From: Amycolatopsis deserti
Lineage (GTDB): Bacteria; Actinomycetota; Actinomycetes; Mycobacteriales; Pseudonocardiaceae
Assembly: GCF_014653945.1 (NCBI RefSeq)
Contig: NZ_BNAU01000012.1
Span: 62,001-126,000 of the forward strand
Reading direction: 5' to 3'
Length of the DNA: 64,000 bases
Both the position numbers and the translations under genes were made by a program. Positions 54,042 to 64,000 of this stretch are shown here, piece after piece (the stretch's first letter is position 1; every line of letters starts with the position of its first letter). The notes under the pieces are model-generated. The model was not told the DNA's origin, searched no databases, and was given only the letters and a program-made list of their open reading frames with translations.

Positions 54042-54971
54042 ATGCGCAAGGTCGGATGGTTGTTCCTGACGCCGTTCGTGGCCTACCTGTACGGCCCGTT
54101 CTGGCTGGCCCGCCAGCTCTTCGGCCCGTACCAGTTGCTGAACCTGTTCAAGTTCTCCACGAAAGCCCTGCCCTCCCCGCTCCGGCCCGACGACACCATC
54201 GGCGAGGCCGTGGACGTGACGCTGGAGCGGGTCCTCACGAGCCGGGCGCTCGTCGCCGCCGGCTTGCTCACCCTGGTGCTGCGCTTCGCGGTCGACCCGC
54301 GCGGCGCCGTCGAGCACGTGGACGAGGCGTTCAACGACGCGCTCACCGACGGGTTCTTCGTCCTGATCATCGCCCCGATCGCGGTCGTGCTGCTGGTGCC
54401 CGTGCTCATCGCGATTTCCCGCGACCGCGCCGAAACCGCTCGGGCCGGCCTCTGGCCGATCGGCGTGGGTGTCTTCGGATTCGCGCTGCTGTGCGCGTTC
54501 TTCGAGGTGCCGGTGCCGCCGGTGCGGGACGCGGTGCGCGCGGTGATCCGCTTCGTGACGTTCGACAGCTTCCCCATGCCGCTGATCGACCTGGAGGTCG
54601 AGAAGCTGACCCCGCTCGCCGCGGGGGCGCTCGTCTGGCTCCTGCTGTTCGTCGTCGCCGCCGCCTACCTCGCGCACCGCAACGGGCTGGCGCGCCGGGG
54701 GTTCCGGCAGCGGCGCCGCCTGGCCGTGCTCGCCCCGCTGGTGTCGGTCGTCGTGGTGTGGACGACGCTCATCTGCAAGTTCGCCTGGGACTTCCCCGGG
54801 TTCGACGGGCTGTCCGGCTGGCGCCTGGCGGTGATCGCCTACTCGACGCCGGTCGCGGCGACCCTCGTCGCCGGTTACGAGCTGCGGCGGCTCGCGCGCG
54901 AGGAGATCACCCTCCGGCAGCCGGTGTGGCGGGAGCCGCCTCGATCACGTCCAGCACCTGCCGCGCCGTGA
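54042..54971 (+). CDS. Polytopic membrane protein, unknown function
   Basis: A 309-residue membrane protein with about seven helices, for example WLFLTPFVAYLYGPFW, FVLIIAPIAVVLLVPVLIA and LAVLAPLVSVVVVWTTLI. ATG 54042 (MRKVGWLF) follows a GGGGGTG stretch; GTG 54012 is possible but less likely. The cytoplasmic loops are rich in Arg. No transporter signature is recognised. Its last 65 bp overlap the convergent betaine-type ATPase gene. Confidence 0.75.
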   Translation: MRKVGWLFLTPFVAYLYGPFWLARQLFGPYQLLNLFKFSTKALPSPLRPDDTIGEAVDVTLERVLTSRALVAAGLLTLVLRFAVDPRGAVEHVDEAFNDALTDGFFVLIIAPIAVVLLVPVLIAISRDRAETARAGLWPIGVGVFGFALLCAFFEVPVPPVRDAVRAVIRFVTFDSFPMPLIDLEVEKLTPLAAGALVWLLLFVVAAAYLAHRNGLARRGFRQRRRLAVLAPLVSVVVVWTTLICKFAWDFPGFDGLSGWRLAVIAYSTPVAATLVAGYELRRLAREEITLRQPVWREPPRSRPAPAAP

Positions 54972-56007
54972 CCGCGCCGACCGCCTTGCCCGTCTCGTCC
55001 ACCACGACGCCCAGCCCGGCCGGGGACGACAGCGCCGCGTCCAGCGCGCCCCGCACCGAGGTGCCGCGCCGGTAGAGCGAACCGCCGGCGACCAGGTCCG
55101 ACTCGGCCAGCGCACCGTCCACAGTAGAACCCGGCGAGAGCCACCCGCGCGGCTGGCCCGAGTCGTTCACCGCGAGCAGCCACTCGCCGGCCGGGCCGGC
55201 GACCTCGTCGCCCAGCGCGACCGTTGCCACGTCGCGCACTTCGACTCCGGAAGCGTCCACAAAAGACAGTCCACGATAGCCGCGATCCCGCCCCACGAAG
55301 GACGCCACGAAGTCGTCCACCGGGTGCCGCAGCACGTCGGCCGGGGTGCCGTACTGCGCGAGCCGCCCGCCGACGCGCATCACGGCCACCTTGTCACCCA
55401 GCCGAACGGCCTCGTCGATGTCGTGGGTGACGAACACGATCGTCTTGCCCAGCTGGGACTGCAGCCGCAACAGCTCGTCCTGCAGGCCCTCCCGCACGAT
55501 CGGGTCCACGGCCGAGAACGGCTCGTCCATCAGCAGCACCGGCGCGTCCGCGGCCAGCGCCCGCGCGACCCCGACCCGCTGACGCTGACCACCCGAAAGC
55601 TGCGCCGGATAGCGCTTGCCCAGCTCGGCGGGCAGACCGACGATCTCCAGCAGCTCGGCCGCCCGGTCGCGGGCCTTCCGCTTGCCCCACCCGGACAACA
55701 CGGGCACGGTCGCGACGTTGTCCAGCACCGTCCGGTGCGGAAACAGCCCGGCGTTCTGGATCACGTACCCGATGCCGCGCCGCAGCACCGGCGGATCCGA
55801 CTCGCGGATGTCCTTGCCGTCCAGCAGGACCCGGCCCGCGGTCGGCTCGACCATCCGGTTGATCATCCGCAGCGAGGTCGTCTTCCCGCAGCCGGACGGC
55901 CCGACGAACACCGTGATGGTGCCGTCCTCGACCGTGAGGCTCAGGTCGTCGACGGCGAGCGTGCCGTCCGGGTAGCGCTTGGTCACGCCGTCGAACTCGA
56001 TCAACAC
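54907..56007 (-). CDS. Betaine/proline-type ABC transporter ATPase with CBS-like C-terminus (orphan)
   Basis: A 366-residue OpuCA/ProV-like ATPase. Walker A is GPSGCGKTTSLRMINRMVEP, which includes the family hallmark NRM; signature QLSGGQRQRVGVARAL; Walker B LLMDEPFSAVDP; H-loop VTHDIDEA. Residues about 245-360 form a CBS-like region (final stretch LGVVVDETGKAVGAVTARQV) that in relatives senses ionic strength. The usual permease and binding-protein genes are not adjacent: the left neighbour is a convergent membrane protein and the right neighbour is malic enzyme. Start GTG 56007. Confidence 0.85.
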   Translation of the reverse strand: MLIEFDGVTKRYPDGTLAVDDLSLTVEDGTITVFVGPSGCGKTTSLRMINRMVEPTAGRVLLDGKDIRESDPPVLRRGIGYVIQNAGLFPHRTVLDNVATVPVLSGWGKRKARDRAAELLEIVGLPAELGKRYPAQLSGGQRQRVGVARALAADAPVLLMDEPFSAVDPIVREGLQDELLRLQSQLGKTIVFVTHDIDEAVRLGDKVAVMRVGGRLAQYGTPADVLRHPVDDFVASFVGRDRGYRGLSFVDASGVEVRDVATVALGDEVAGPAGEWLLAVNDSGQPRGWLSPGSTVDGALAESDLVAGGSLYRRGTSVRGALDAALSSPAGLGVVVDETGKAVGAVTARQVLDVIEAAPATPAAGG

Positions 56008-56063
56008 GCCCTCCCCGCGAAGCCTTCCCGGAGACGCGCTGGAACGCCCCCGGGAAGGCCAGC

Positions 56064-57326
56064 TTAGCCGGTGACGCCGTCCTCGATCGCCGCCTTCGCC
56101 ACGGCGGCGGCCACCTCGGGGGCGACCCGCGGGTCGAGCGGGCTGGGCACGATGCGGTCCGGCCCCAGGTCGTCCTGCGCGACGGCGACGATCGCCTCGG
56201 CGGCGGCCAGCTTCATGTTCTCGGTGATCGCCCGCGCGCCGGCGTCCAGCGCGCCCCGGAACACGCCGGGGAAGGCGAGCACGTTGTTGATCTGGTTGGG
56301 GAAGTCGCTGCGCCCGGTCGCCACGATCGCCGCGTACTTGGCGGCCTCCCGCGGGTGGACCTCCGGGTCCGGGTTGGACAGCGCGAACACGATCGGGTCA
56401 TCGGCCATGCCGGCCAGCAGCTCCGGCTCGATCGTCGACCCGGACAGCCCGAGGTAGACGTCCGCGCCGCGCAGCGCCTCGGCCAGGCCACCGCGCAGAC
56501 CGGCCTTGTTGGTGGTCTCGGCCAGCTTCTCCTTGACCGGGTTCAGCCCGTCCCGGCCGGAGTGGATGATGCCGCGCGAGTCCAGCACCGTGACGTCGGC
56601 GACGCCGGCCTCCTGCAGGATCTTCGCGCACGCCACACCCGCGGCGCCGGCGCCGGAGATGACCACCCGCTGCTGGGCGATGTCCCGGTCGAGCACCAGG
56701 TTCGCGCCACGCAGCGCGGCCAGCGTCACGATCGCCGTGCCGTGCTGGTCGTCGTGCATGACCGGGCAGTCCAGCGCCTCCTTGAGCTTGTCCTCCAGCT
56801 CGAAGCAGCGCGGCGCGGAGATGTCCTCGAGGTTGACGGCGCCGTAGGACGGGCGCAGCCGCACCAGCGTCTCGACGATCTCGTCGACGTCCTTGGTGTC
56901 CAGCACCAGCGGGATCGAGTCCAGCCCGCCGAAGGTCTTGAAGAGCACCGACTTGCCCTCCATGACCGGCAGCGACGCGCTCGCGCCGATGTCGCCCAGC
57001 CCCAGCACCGCGGTGCCATCGCTGACGACGACCACGAGCCGGTGCGCCCACGTGTAGCGCTGGGCCAGCTCGGCGTTCTCGGCGATGGCGCGGCTGGCCT
57101 TGGCCACCCCCGGCGTGTAGGCGATGGAGAGGTCACGCGGCTGCGAGATGGGTCGCGTCGCCGCCACCGACAACTTGCCGCCCTCGTGCCCGCGGAAGAT
57201 CTCGTCGTCGGTCACCGGCGAATCGTCGGTACCCGTCGGCGGCACTGCCTCGGCCGCCGTGCTCTTGCTGACCTCGTCGTCCATCGATGTCCCTGTCCTC
57301 GTATCAGAGGTCTGAGCGTAGGTCAT
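56064..57326 (-). CDS. NAD(P)-dependent malic enzyme
   Basis: A protein of about 420 residues. It has the malic domain (SIAYTPGVAKASRAIAE, VVSDGTAVLGLGDIGASA) and the Rossmann domain (VVISGAGAAGVACAKIL) plus DVYLGLSGSTIEPELLA and FALSNPDPEVHP. It decarboxylates malate to pyruvate, and the bacterial short form (about 390-430 residues) matches. ATG 57326 follows GGGAGGG; an ATG at 57284 (MDDEVSK) is an alternative. It is separated by 56 bp from the ATPase gene downstream, which may be co-transcribed. Confidence 0.93.
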   Translation of the reverse strand: MTYAQTSDTRTGTSMDDEVSKSTAAEAVPPTGTDDSPVTDDEIFRGHEGGKLSVAATRPISQPRDLSIAYTPGVAKASRAIAENAELAQRYTWAHRLVVVVSDGTAVLGLGDIGASASLPVMEGKSVLFKTFGGLDSIPLVLDTKDVDEIVETLVRLRPSYGAVNLEDISAPRCFELEDKLKEALDCPVMHDDQHGTAIVTLAALRGANLVLDRDIAQQRVVISGAGAAGVACAKILQEAGVADVTVLDSRGIIHSGRDGLNPVKEKLAETTNKAGLRGGLAEALRGADVYLGLSGSTIEPELLAGMADDPIVFALSNPDPEVHPREAAKYAAIVATGRSDFPNQINNVLAFPGVFRGALDAGARAITENMKLAAAEAIVAVAQDDLGPDRIVPSPLDPRVAPEVAAAVAKAAIEDGVTG

Positions 57327-57677
57327 GGAAAAGAATCCCTCCCGGGACCGTGTGCGGGGACACTGCCCCATCCCCCAGTGGCGTCGTTGATCTCGCAGCT
57401 CGGTAGCCCGGGCGCGGTGGCGCCGGCAGCCGGCTCGGCGTCCGTCTCGGCCGTGCGGAGCCCTTGGTGAGGCGACGGCCGCGGACGCGGCGGTCCCCCC
57501 AGTGTTGCAGGCCGCCCACCGGTTGTGTTCCCGAGGTGCGGCTGATGTCACAAAAAGCGGAGGTCACACGGGTGATAGCAAGACGTCCGTCCGGCTTGGG
57601 AGTGCCCGGCTAGAGGCCGGCCCCTCGCCCACCACCACCCTCAACGGAAGCGCTTCGCGCTGCTCTATGTTCTGGGT
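57327..57677. other. Divergent intergenic region between malic enzyme and rmlC-like gene
   Basis: A 351-bp region with mixed GC-rich sequence. It must contain promoters for both divergent genes; no clear -35/-10 pair, riboswitch or operator was recognised, and no small gene looks credible. Confidence 0.5.
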
Positions 57678-59893
<2,216 letters not shown>

Positions 59894-59997
59894 TTAGCGG
59901 TAAACGGTGTTAAGTTCACCCTAGTGGACCAATGTCAGGGTCCGGTCCGGGATGTTCCGGATAGTGCCCGACCACCTGGTCGGACAGGATTTCGATC

Positions 59998-60642
59998 ATG
60001 AAGATCGCACTCGCCGCGGCCGCCGTCGCCGCCCTCGCCCTCACCGTCACCGCCGCCATCCCGGCCCGCGCCGCGGAGAACACCTTCGCCGACTGCCCGG
60101 CCCTGCCGGCCGGCGCCGACCCCGGTCAGTGGCGCTGCGAGGTGCTCGACTCGACCGCGACGATGTCGTTCGGCACCGTGCGCGACCTCCCGCTCGGCCC
60201 GATGCGCCTCACCTTCGCCGAGGGCCAGCTGGACGGTGAGTACGCGCAGGTGTTCGGCGCGCTGAGATCCGAGCCGGTCGCATTGCCCGGGCTCCCGCGC
60301 GCCACCGTGCGGTTCGGCTACGGCGGCCACTCCGACTTCCAGTCCAACGACCAGCGCAAGGGCGAGATCGACCTCGTCGCCGAGTTCGACGCGCCCTACC
60401 TGCCGCGCGACTGCGCGACCGGCGTCATCCACTCGGTGCTGCAGGCCGACGGGCCGACGAAGGTCGTCTCCACCGATCCGCTGACGCTGGAGTTCGCCAG
60501 CCACGACCGCACCATGGCGGTGCCCGCGACGGAGAACTGCGGCCCGCTGAGCCGGGTCGTGAACCGCCGGCTGGGCCTGCCCGCCGCGTCCGGCACGAAC
60601 TCCTACACGCAGACGACCACGGTCCGCCTGCGCGACTACTGA
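59998..60642 (+). CDS. Secreted hypothetical protein
   Basis: A 214-residue protein with a clear Sec signal (ALAAAAVAALALTVTAAI, cleavage after ARA near residue 25). The mature chain begins ENTFADCPALPAGADPGQWR and holds four cysteines. No enzymatic motif is recognised; strand-rich segments (ATVRFGYGGHSDFQSND) suggest a beta-sandwich. Relatives occur in actinobacterial secretomes as uncharacterised proteins. It is divergent from the cholesterol oxidase gene, 122 bp apart. Confidence 0.8.
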   Translation: MKIALAAAAVAALALTVTAAIPARAAENTFADCPALPAGADPGQWRCEVLDSTATMSFGTVRDLPLGPMRLTFAEGQLDGEYAQVFGALRSEPVALPGLPRATVRFGYGGHSDFQSNDQRKGEIDLVAEFDAPYLPRDCATGVIHSVLQADGPTKVVSTDPLTLEFASHDRTMAVPATENCGPLSRVVNRRLGLPAASGTNSYTQTTTVRLRDY

Positions 60643-61103
60643 CGCTTGGGCGTGACCCAGATCGTGATGGTGGCGGTGACGACGGTCTTCCCGCTCCGGT
60701 CCGAGATCACGACCGGCACCGGCAGCTCGAGGCCCTCGTCGCCGAACTCCGGGATCTCCGGCAGCTCGGCGACCGCCCGCAGGCTCGTCTCCGCCTTGGC
60801 GACGTACCGCACGGTCATGCCCTTGGGCAGCCACCGGTGCGTCGCGGGCAGGGTCGACTCGGCGAGCATGCCCATCGCTATCTCCGCGAGGTTGCACGCC
60901 GCGATCGCGTGAAACGTGCGGATGTGGTTGTGAACACCCCACCACTTCGGCGCGCGCACCGCGCAGTAGCCCGGGCGCAGCTCCTCCACGGTCGGCAGCA
61001 CCGAGCCGAAATAGGGCACACGCAGGCAGATCGCGGTCGAGAACAGTCGTTTGCCGCCGGGCAGCGCGCTCAGGCGCTGCCACAGCGAATAGGTCGAAGC
61101 CAC
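60636..61103 (-). CDS. DUF4442 hot-dog-fold protein
   Basis: A 155-residue thioesterase-like protein starting at GTG 61103 (ASTYSLWQRLSALPGG) with GGAGG 5 bp upstream. The pattern PYFGSVLPTVEELRPGYCAV, WWGVHNHIRTFHAIAACNL followed by MTVRYVAKAETSLRAVAE is characteristic of DUF4442, a hot-dog-fold family related to acyl-CoA thioesterases. No proven activity is known to me. It is convergent with the secreted protein gene and divergent from the phosphatase gene. Confidence 0.83.
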   Translation of the reverse strand: MASTYSLWQRLSALPGGKRLFSTAICLRVPYFGSVLPTVEELRPGYCAVRAPKWWGVHNHIRTFHAIAACNLAEIAMGMLAESTLPATHRWLPKGMTVRYVAKAETSLRAVAELPEIPEFGDEGLELPVPVVISDRSGKTVVTATITIWVTPKRQ

Positions 61104-61161
61104 CGGCACCTCCAATGTTACCGACGAGTAGCAAAGCAGACCGGTGGCTATATTCGCAAAC

Positions 61162-61743
61162 GTGGACCACGAGCTCTTCCTCTTCCGCCACGGGCAGACC
61201 GAGTGGTCGGTGAACGGCAGGCACACCGGCCGCACCGACATCCCGCTCACGCCGGCCGGGGAGAACCAGGCGCGCGCCGCCGGACTGACCTTGCAGACGC
61301 TGCGCAAGGGCCCCGCGCTGGTGCTGACCAGCCCGCGACAGCGCGCGGTGCGCACGGCCGAGCTGGCCGGGCTGCGGATCGACGAGCGGACCGAGGACCT
61401 GGCCGAGTGGGACTACGGCGACTACGAGGGCGTGACCACGCCGGAGATCCGCAAGACCGTGCCGGGCTGGACGGTGTGGACGCACGAGATGCCCGGCGGC
61501 GAGACCGTCGAGCAGGTGACCGCCCGCGCGGACGCGCTGCTGGAGCGGGTGCGCAGGGCACTGGCCGACACCGAAGTGATCCTGGTGGGCCACGGCCACT
61601 TCAGCCGGGTGCTGATCGCCCGCTGGATCGGGCTGCCCGCCACCGCCGGCGTCCACTTCGGACTGGACCCGGCCGGGGTCACCGTTCTGGGTGACGAGCG
61701 CGGCGAGCCGAAGATCGAGCACCTGAACATCCCGCCGTCCTGA
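61162..61743 (+). CDS. Histidine phosphatase (phosphoglycerate-mutase-like)
   Basis: A 193-residue acid-phosphatase/PGM-fold protein. The phosphohistidine motif is FLFRHGQTEWSVNGRHTG, with the second conserved His in VGHGHFSRVL and the acid residue in EWDYGDYEG. GTG 61162 is preferred over GTG 61144 because TATATT (61149-61154) sits about 8 bp before it and could be the -10 box of a leaderless mRNA. Substrate is unknown; sugar phosphates or phosphoserine are typical for relatives. Confidence 0.87.
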   Translation: MDHELFLFRHGQTEWSVNGRHTGRTDIPLTPAGENQARAAGLTLQTLRKGPALVLTSPRQRAVRTAELAGLRIDERTEDLAEWDYGDYEGVTTPEIRKTVPGWTVWTHEMPGGETVEQVTARADALLERVRRALADTEVILVGHGHFSRVLIARWIGLPATAGVHFGLDPAGVTVLGDERGEPKIEHLNIPPS

Positions 61744-61839
61744 CCGTAGCGATCCCGTACCGCCCACGGGGCCAGCTCGCTCGACACGAGGTCAACGAGG
61801 ACAGCCCGGCGTCATCCGTCCCGCTTAGCGTGCATCGGC

Positions 61840-62946
61840 ATGAACTCCTTCGCGCGGGCCACCCACGTCGGCAGCCTCCTCCGTCCGCCGCCGCTGCTGA
61901 AGGCGCGGACCGACCACGCGGCGGGCCGGCTCGACGACGCCGGACTGCGGCGCGTCGAGCAGGAATCGATCCTGGTGGCGCTGTCGGTGCAGCAGGACAG
62001 CGGCATCGGCGGATACACCGACGGCGAGTACCTGCGCACGGATTTCATGAGCAGGCTCACCGAGCACGTGGCCGGTTTCGCCGCGCAGGCGCCGTCGCTG
62101 GAATGGCAGTCCGGCGACCACGCCGAGGAGGACAGCAGCATCCTCCGGCTGATCGGGGGCAAGCTGGCCTACCGCGAACGGTTCACCGACCGCGAGGCCG
62201 CCTTCCTCGCCGCGCACGCGCCCGGCCCGTTCAAGATCTCCATCCCCGAGGTCACGAACTTCGTGGTCGCCAACTGGGACCCGCGGGTCAGCGGCCCGCA
62301 CTACCCCACCCGGGCCGACATCGTCGACGACCTGACGGCCGTCCTGCTGCAGGAGGCCGCGGCGCTCGCCGAGGACGGCGTCCGGCACGTCCAGATCGAC
62401 GCGCCGTGCTTCATCGCCTTCGCCAACCCGCGCATCCTCGCGCTCCTGGACTCGGAGGGCATCGACGCGCGTGCCCTGCTGCGGCGCTGCATCGAAGCCG
62501 ACGCGGCCGTCGTGCGGCTGCTGCGCGACCGCGGCGTCACGGTCGGCATGCACATCTGCCGCGGCAACTACCGCGGCCAGTGGTTCAACGAAGGCTTCTA
62601 CGACGACATCGCGGCGGATGTGTTCGGCGGCATCCCGGTGGACCACTGGCTGCTGGAGTACGACACCGAACGGGCCGGCACCTTCGAGCCGCTGCACCAC
62701 GTGCCCGACGGCGTGCGGGTCGTGCTGGGCCTGATCACGACGAAGACCGGTGAGCTGGAGAACCCCGACGACCTCGCGCGCCGGGTGGACGAGGCGGCGC
62801 GGATCGTGCCGCTGGCGGACCTGGCCGTCAGCCCCCAGTGCGGCTTCGCCTCCGAGGTGCGGGGGAATCCGCTGACCTGGGACGACCAGCGCCGGAAACT
62901 GGACCTGACGGTTTCGGTGGCACAACGGGTCTGGGGCGGGGTCTGA
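61840..62946 (+). CDS. MetE-like cobalamin-independent methyltransferase family protein
   Basis: A 368-residue protein of the C-terminal MetE (MetH-independent) family. It starts MNSFARATHVGSLLRPPP; zinc ligands are H238 and C240 (MHICRGNYRG) and C334 (SPQCGF). QIDAPCFIAF and the TKTGELENPDDL segment are family features. Full-length MetE also has an N-terminal folate barrel, which is missing, so it probably uses another methyl donor, like YxjG/YxjH-type proteins. ATG 61840 is used. Confidence 0.88.
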   Translation: MNSFARATHVGSLLRPPPLLKARTDHAAGRLDDAGLRRVEQESILVALSVQQDSGIGGYTDGEYLRTDFMSRLTEHVAGFAAQAPSLEWQSGDHAEEDSSILRLIGGKLAYRERFTDREAAFLAAHAPGPFKISIPEVTNFVVANWDPRVSGPHYPTRADIVDDLTAVLLQEAAALAEDGVRHVQIDAPCFIAFANPRILALLDSEGIDARALLRRCIEADAAVVRLLRDRGVTVGMHICRGNYRGQWFNEGFYDDIAADVFGGIPVDHWLLEYDTERAGTFEPLHHVPDGVRVVLGLITTKTGELENPDDLARRVDEAARIVPLADLAVSPQCGFASEVRGNPLTWDDQRRKLDLTVSVAQRVWGGV

Positions 62947-62998
62947 GTCTGGCAGTATCGACGCCGACAGCACCCGCTCCGAACGCCTGGGGACCGCC

Positions 62999-63481
62999 AT
63001 GCCCGACAGCCGCATCCGCCGTATCCGCGAGTCCGATGTGGACGAAGTCGCGCAGCTGGTGCACGACCTGGCCGCCTACGAGAAGGCGCCGCAGGACTGC
63101 CACCTGACGGCCGACCGGCTGCGCGCGGCGCTGTTCGGCGACGATCCGGCGGTGTTCGGGCACGTCGCGGAGCAGGACGGCGAGGTCGTCGGGTTCGCGC
63201 TGTGGTTCCTGAACTTCTCCACCTGGCGCGGCGTGCACGGCATCTACCTGGAGGACCTGTTCGTCAAGGCCGAGCTGCGCGGGTCCGGGCTGGGCAAGGC
63301 GCTGCTCGCGACGCTGGCGAAGGAGTGCGTGGACCGCGGCTTCGCGCGGCTGGAGTGGTCGGTGCTGGACTGGAACCCGGCGACCGGCTTCTACAAGTCG
63401 CTCGGCGCGATCCCGATGGACGAGTGGACCGTCTACCGGCTGACCGACACCGCGCTGGACAAGCTCGCCGAGCTCGCCTAG
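62999..63481 (+). CDS. GNAT acetyltransferase, diamine/spermidine-acetyltransferase-like
   Basis: A 160-residue GNAT protein resembling spermidine/diamine N1-acetyltransferases: IRRIRESDVDEVAQLVHDLA, DGEVVGFALWFLNFSTWRG, GIYLEDLFVKAELRGSGLGK (acetyl-CoA loop) and VLDWNPATGFYKSLGA. The acceptor is likely a polyamine or amine, by similarity. Stop overlaps the convergent membrane protein gene by 4 bp. Confidence 0.87.
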   Translation: MPDSRIRRIRESDVDEVAQLVHDLAAYEKAPQDCHLTADRLRAALFGDDPAVFGHVAEQDGEVVGFALWFLNFSTWRGVHGIYLEDLFVKAELRGSGLGKALLATLAKECVDRGFARLEWSVLDWNPATGFYKSLGAIPMDEWTVYRLTDTALDKLAELA

Positions 63482-63948
63482 TCGTCCTCACCGCGCTCGC
63501 GGCGGCGGCCGGCCATCCCACCGCGCTCGGCGGCCTCCTCCTCGGTCTCGTCCTCGTGCTGCCCGAGCGCCCACGCCCGCGCGGGCTGGCGGAACAGCAG
63601 CACGATGATCGCGACGCCGAGGGCGATGATGGGTACCCCGAACGCCGGCCGTCCGGACGGCCCCGCCATGTACCAGCCGACGCCGGCGGTGATGAGCGCC
63701 ATGACGAGGCCCGGCGAGCGGGCCCAGGTGTGGCCGAACAGCAGCCCGATCGCGCAACCGATCACGGCGAGCGCGAACAGCACGTAGAAGGCGCCCTCGG
63801 CGAGCACGCTGGTCAGCGGCATGCTGTCCCCGGGCGAGGCGAACAGCAGGACGCCGAAGACCAGCAGGCCGATCCCCGGCAGGACGGTCAGCGCGCCGGC
63901 CGCCCTGACCTCGCGCGGAGCGGGTGAAATCTTGTCGGCGAGCGCCAT
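63478..63948 (-). CDS. Small four-helix membrane protein with acidic tail
   Basis: A 156-residue membrane protein with four predicted helices (for example LTVLPGIGLLVFGVLLFA and GVPIIALGVAIIVLLF) and a charged C-terminal tail (HEDETEEEAAERGG). It starts with a short cytoplasmic segment MALADKISPAPREV. No signature is recognised; similar proteins are annotated only as membrane proteins. Confidence 0.78.
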   Translation of the reverse strand: MALADKISPAPREVRAAGALTVLPGIGLLVFGVLLFASPGDSMPLTSVLAEGAFYVLFALAVIGCAIGLLFGHTWARSPGLVMALITAGVGWYMAGPSGRPAFGVPIIALGVAIIVLLFRQPARAWALGQHEDETEEEAAERGGMAGRRRERGEDD

Positions 63949-64000
63949 CGCGAAGGGCCTTCCACCAGCGGATACGCGGCACGGGTGACCGTGCGTGAAC

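Overview
This window is high-GC actinobacterial chromosome. Its gene content points to a Pseudonocardiales organism, most likely Amycolatopsis-like. Supporting genes are a fused E2/E1 2-oxoglutarate enzyme (Kgd), an ESX/EspC-type secretion substrate locus, mycobacterial-style fadE pairs, accA1/accD1, a Tat-exported class I cholesterol oxidase, an abundance of TetR regulators and many GTG starts. No rRNA, tRNA or CRISPR array was seen.

Layout. 0-7 kb: the start of a thiolase, a double-domain TetR protein, a lipoprotein, and a pair of acyl-CoA dehydrogenases resembling fadE24-fadE23. Behind the pair lies a relic of an integrated element: a 91-bp duplicate of the fadE23 3' end flanks a tyrosine-recombinase fragment. 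A leucine-rich-repeat protein follows. 7-15.5 kb: a BBE-type flavoenzyme, a decayed IS5-family insertion sequence, a TetR/hydrolase operon divergent from an ArsR/VOC operon, a PhaC-like hydrolase, an SDR, a GNAT protein and a SigE-type sigma factor with a membrane partner. 15.5-22.5 kb: a fadE19-accA1-accD1 operon (branched-chain acyl-CoA / 3-methylcrotonyl-CoA carboxylation), a reductase, a secreted SGNH lipase and a TetR regulator whose probable operator resembles the operator of the carboxylase operon. 22.5-34 kb: AraC, metX-metY, a flavin monooxygenase, a long 23-bp-period minisatellite, PucR, MOSC, a quinone reductase and alanine dehydrogenase.

34-42 kb holds an ABC-2 type ATPase/permease pair, a fused asymmetric ABC exporter and a GlcD-type oxidase. 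42.3-48.2 kb is a type VII secretion-associated polymorphic toxin operon: a YbaB-like protein, an EspC-like protein, a 1126-residue WXG/repeat/nuclease-like toxin, an Imm49-family immunity protein and a second immunity-like protein. 48.5-64 kb has kgd, a subtilisin-like protease, an orphan betaine-type ATPase with a CBS-like tail, malic enzyme, an RmlC-like epimerase, cholesterol oxidase, a DUF4442 thioesterase-like protein, a histidine phosphatase, a MetE-like enzyme, a GNAT protein and a small membrane protein.

Three copies of a composite palindromic intergenic repeat (about 13.8, 40.2 and 52.4 kb) share hairpins whose stems change in a compensatory way. The most interesting items are the toxin operon, the relic integration site, the composite repeat and the minisatellite. 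All functions are inferred from protein motifs and gene context read by eye.
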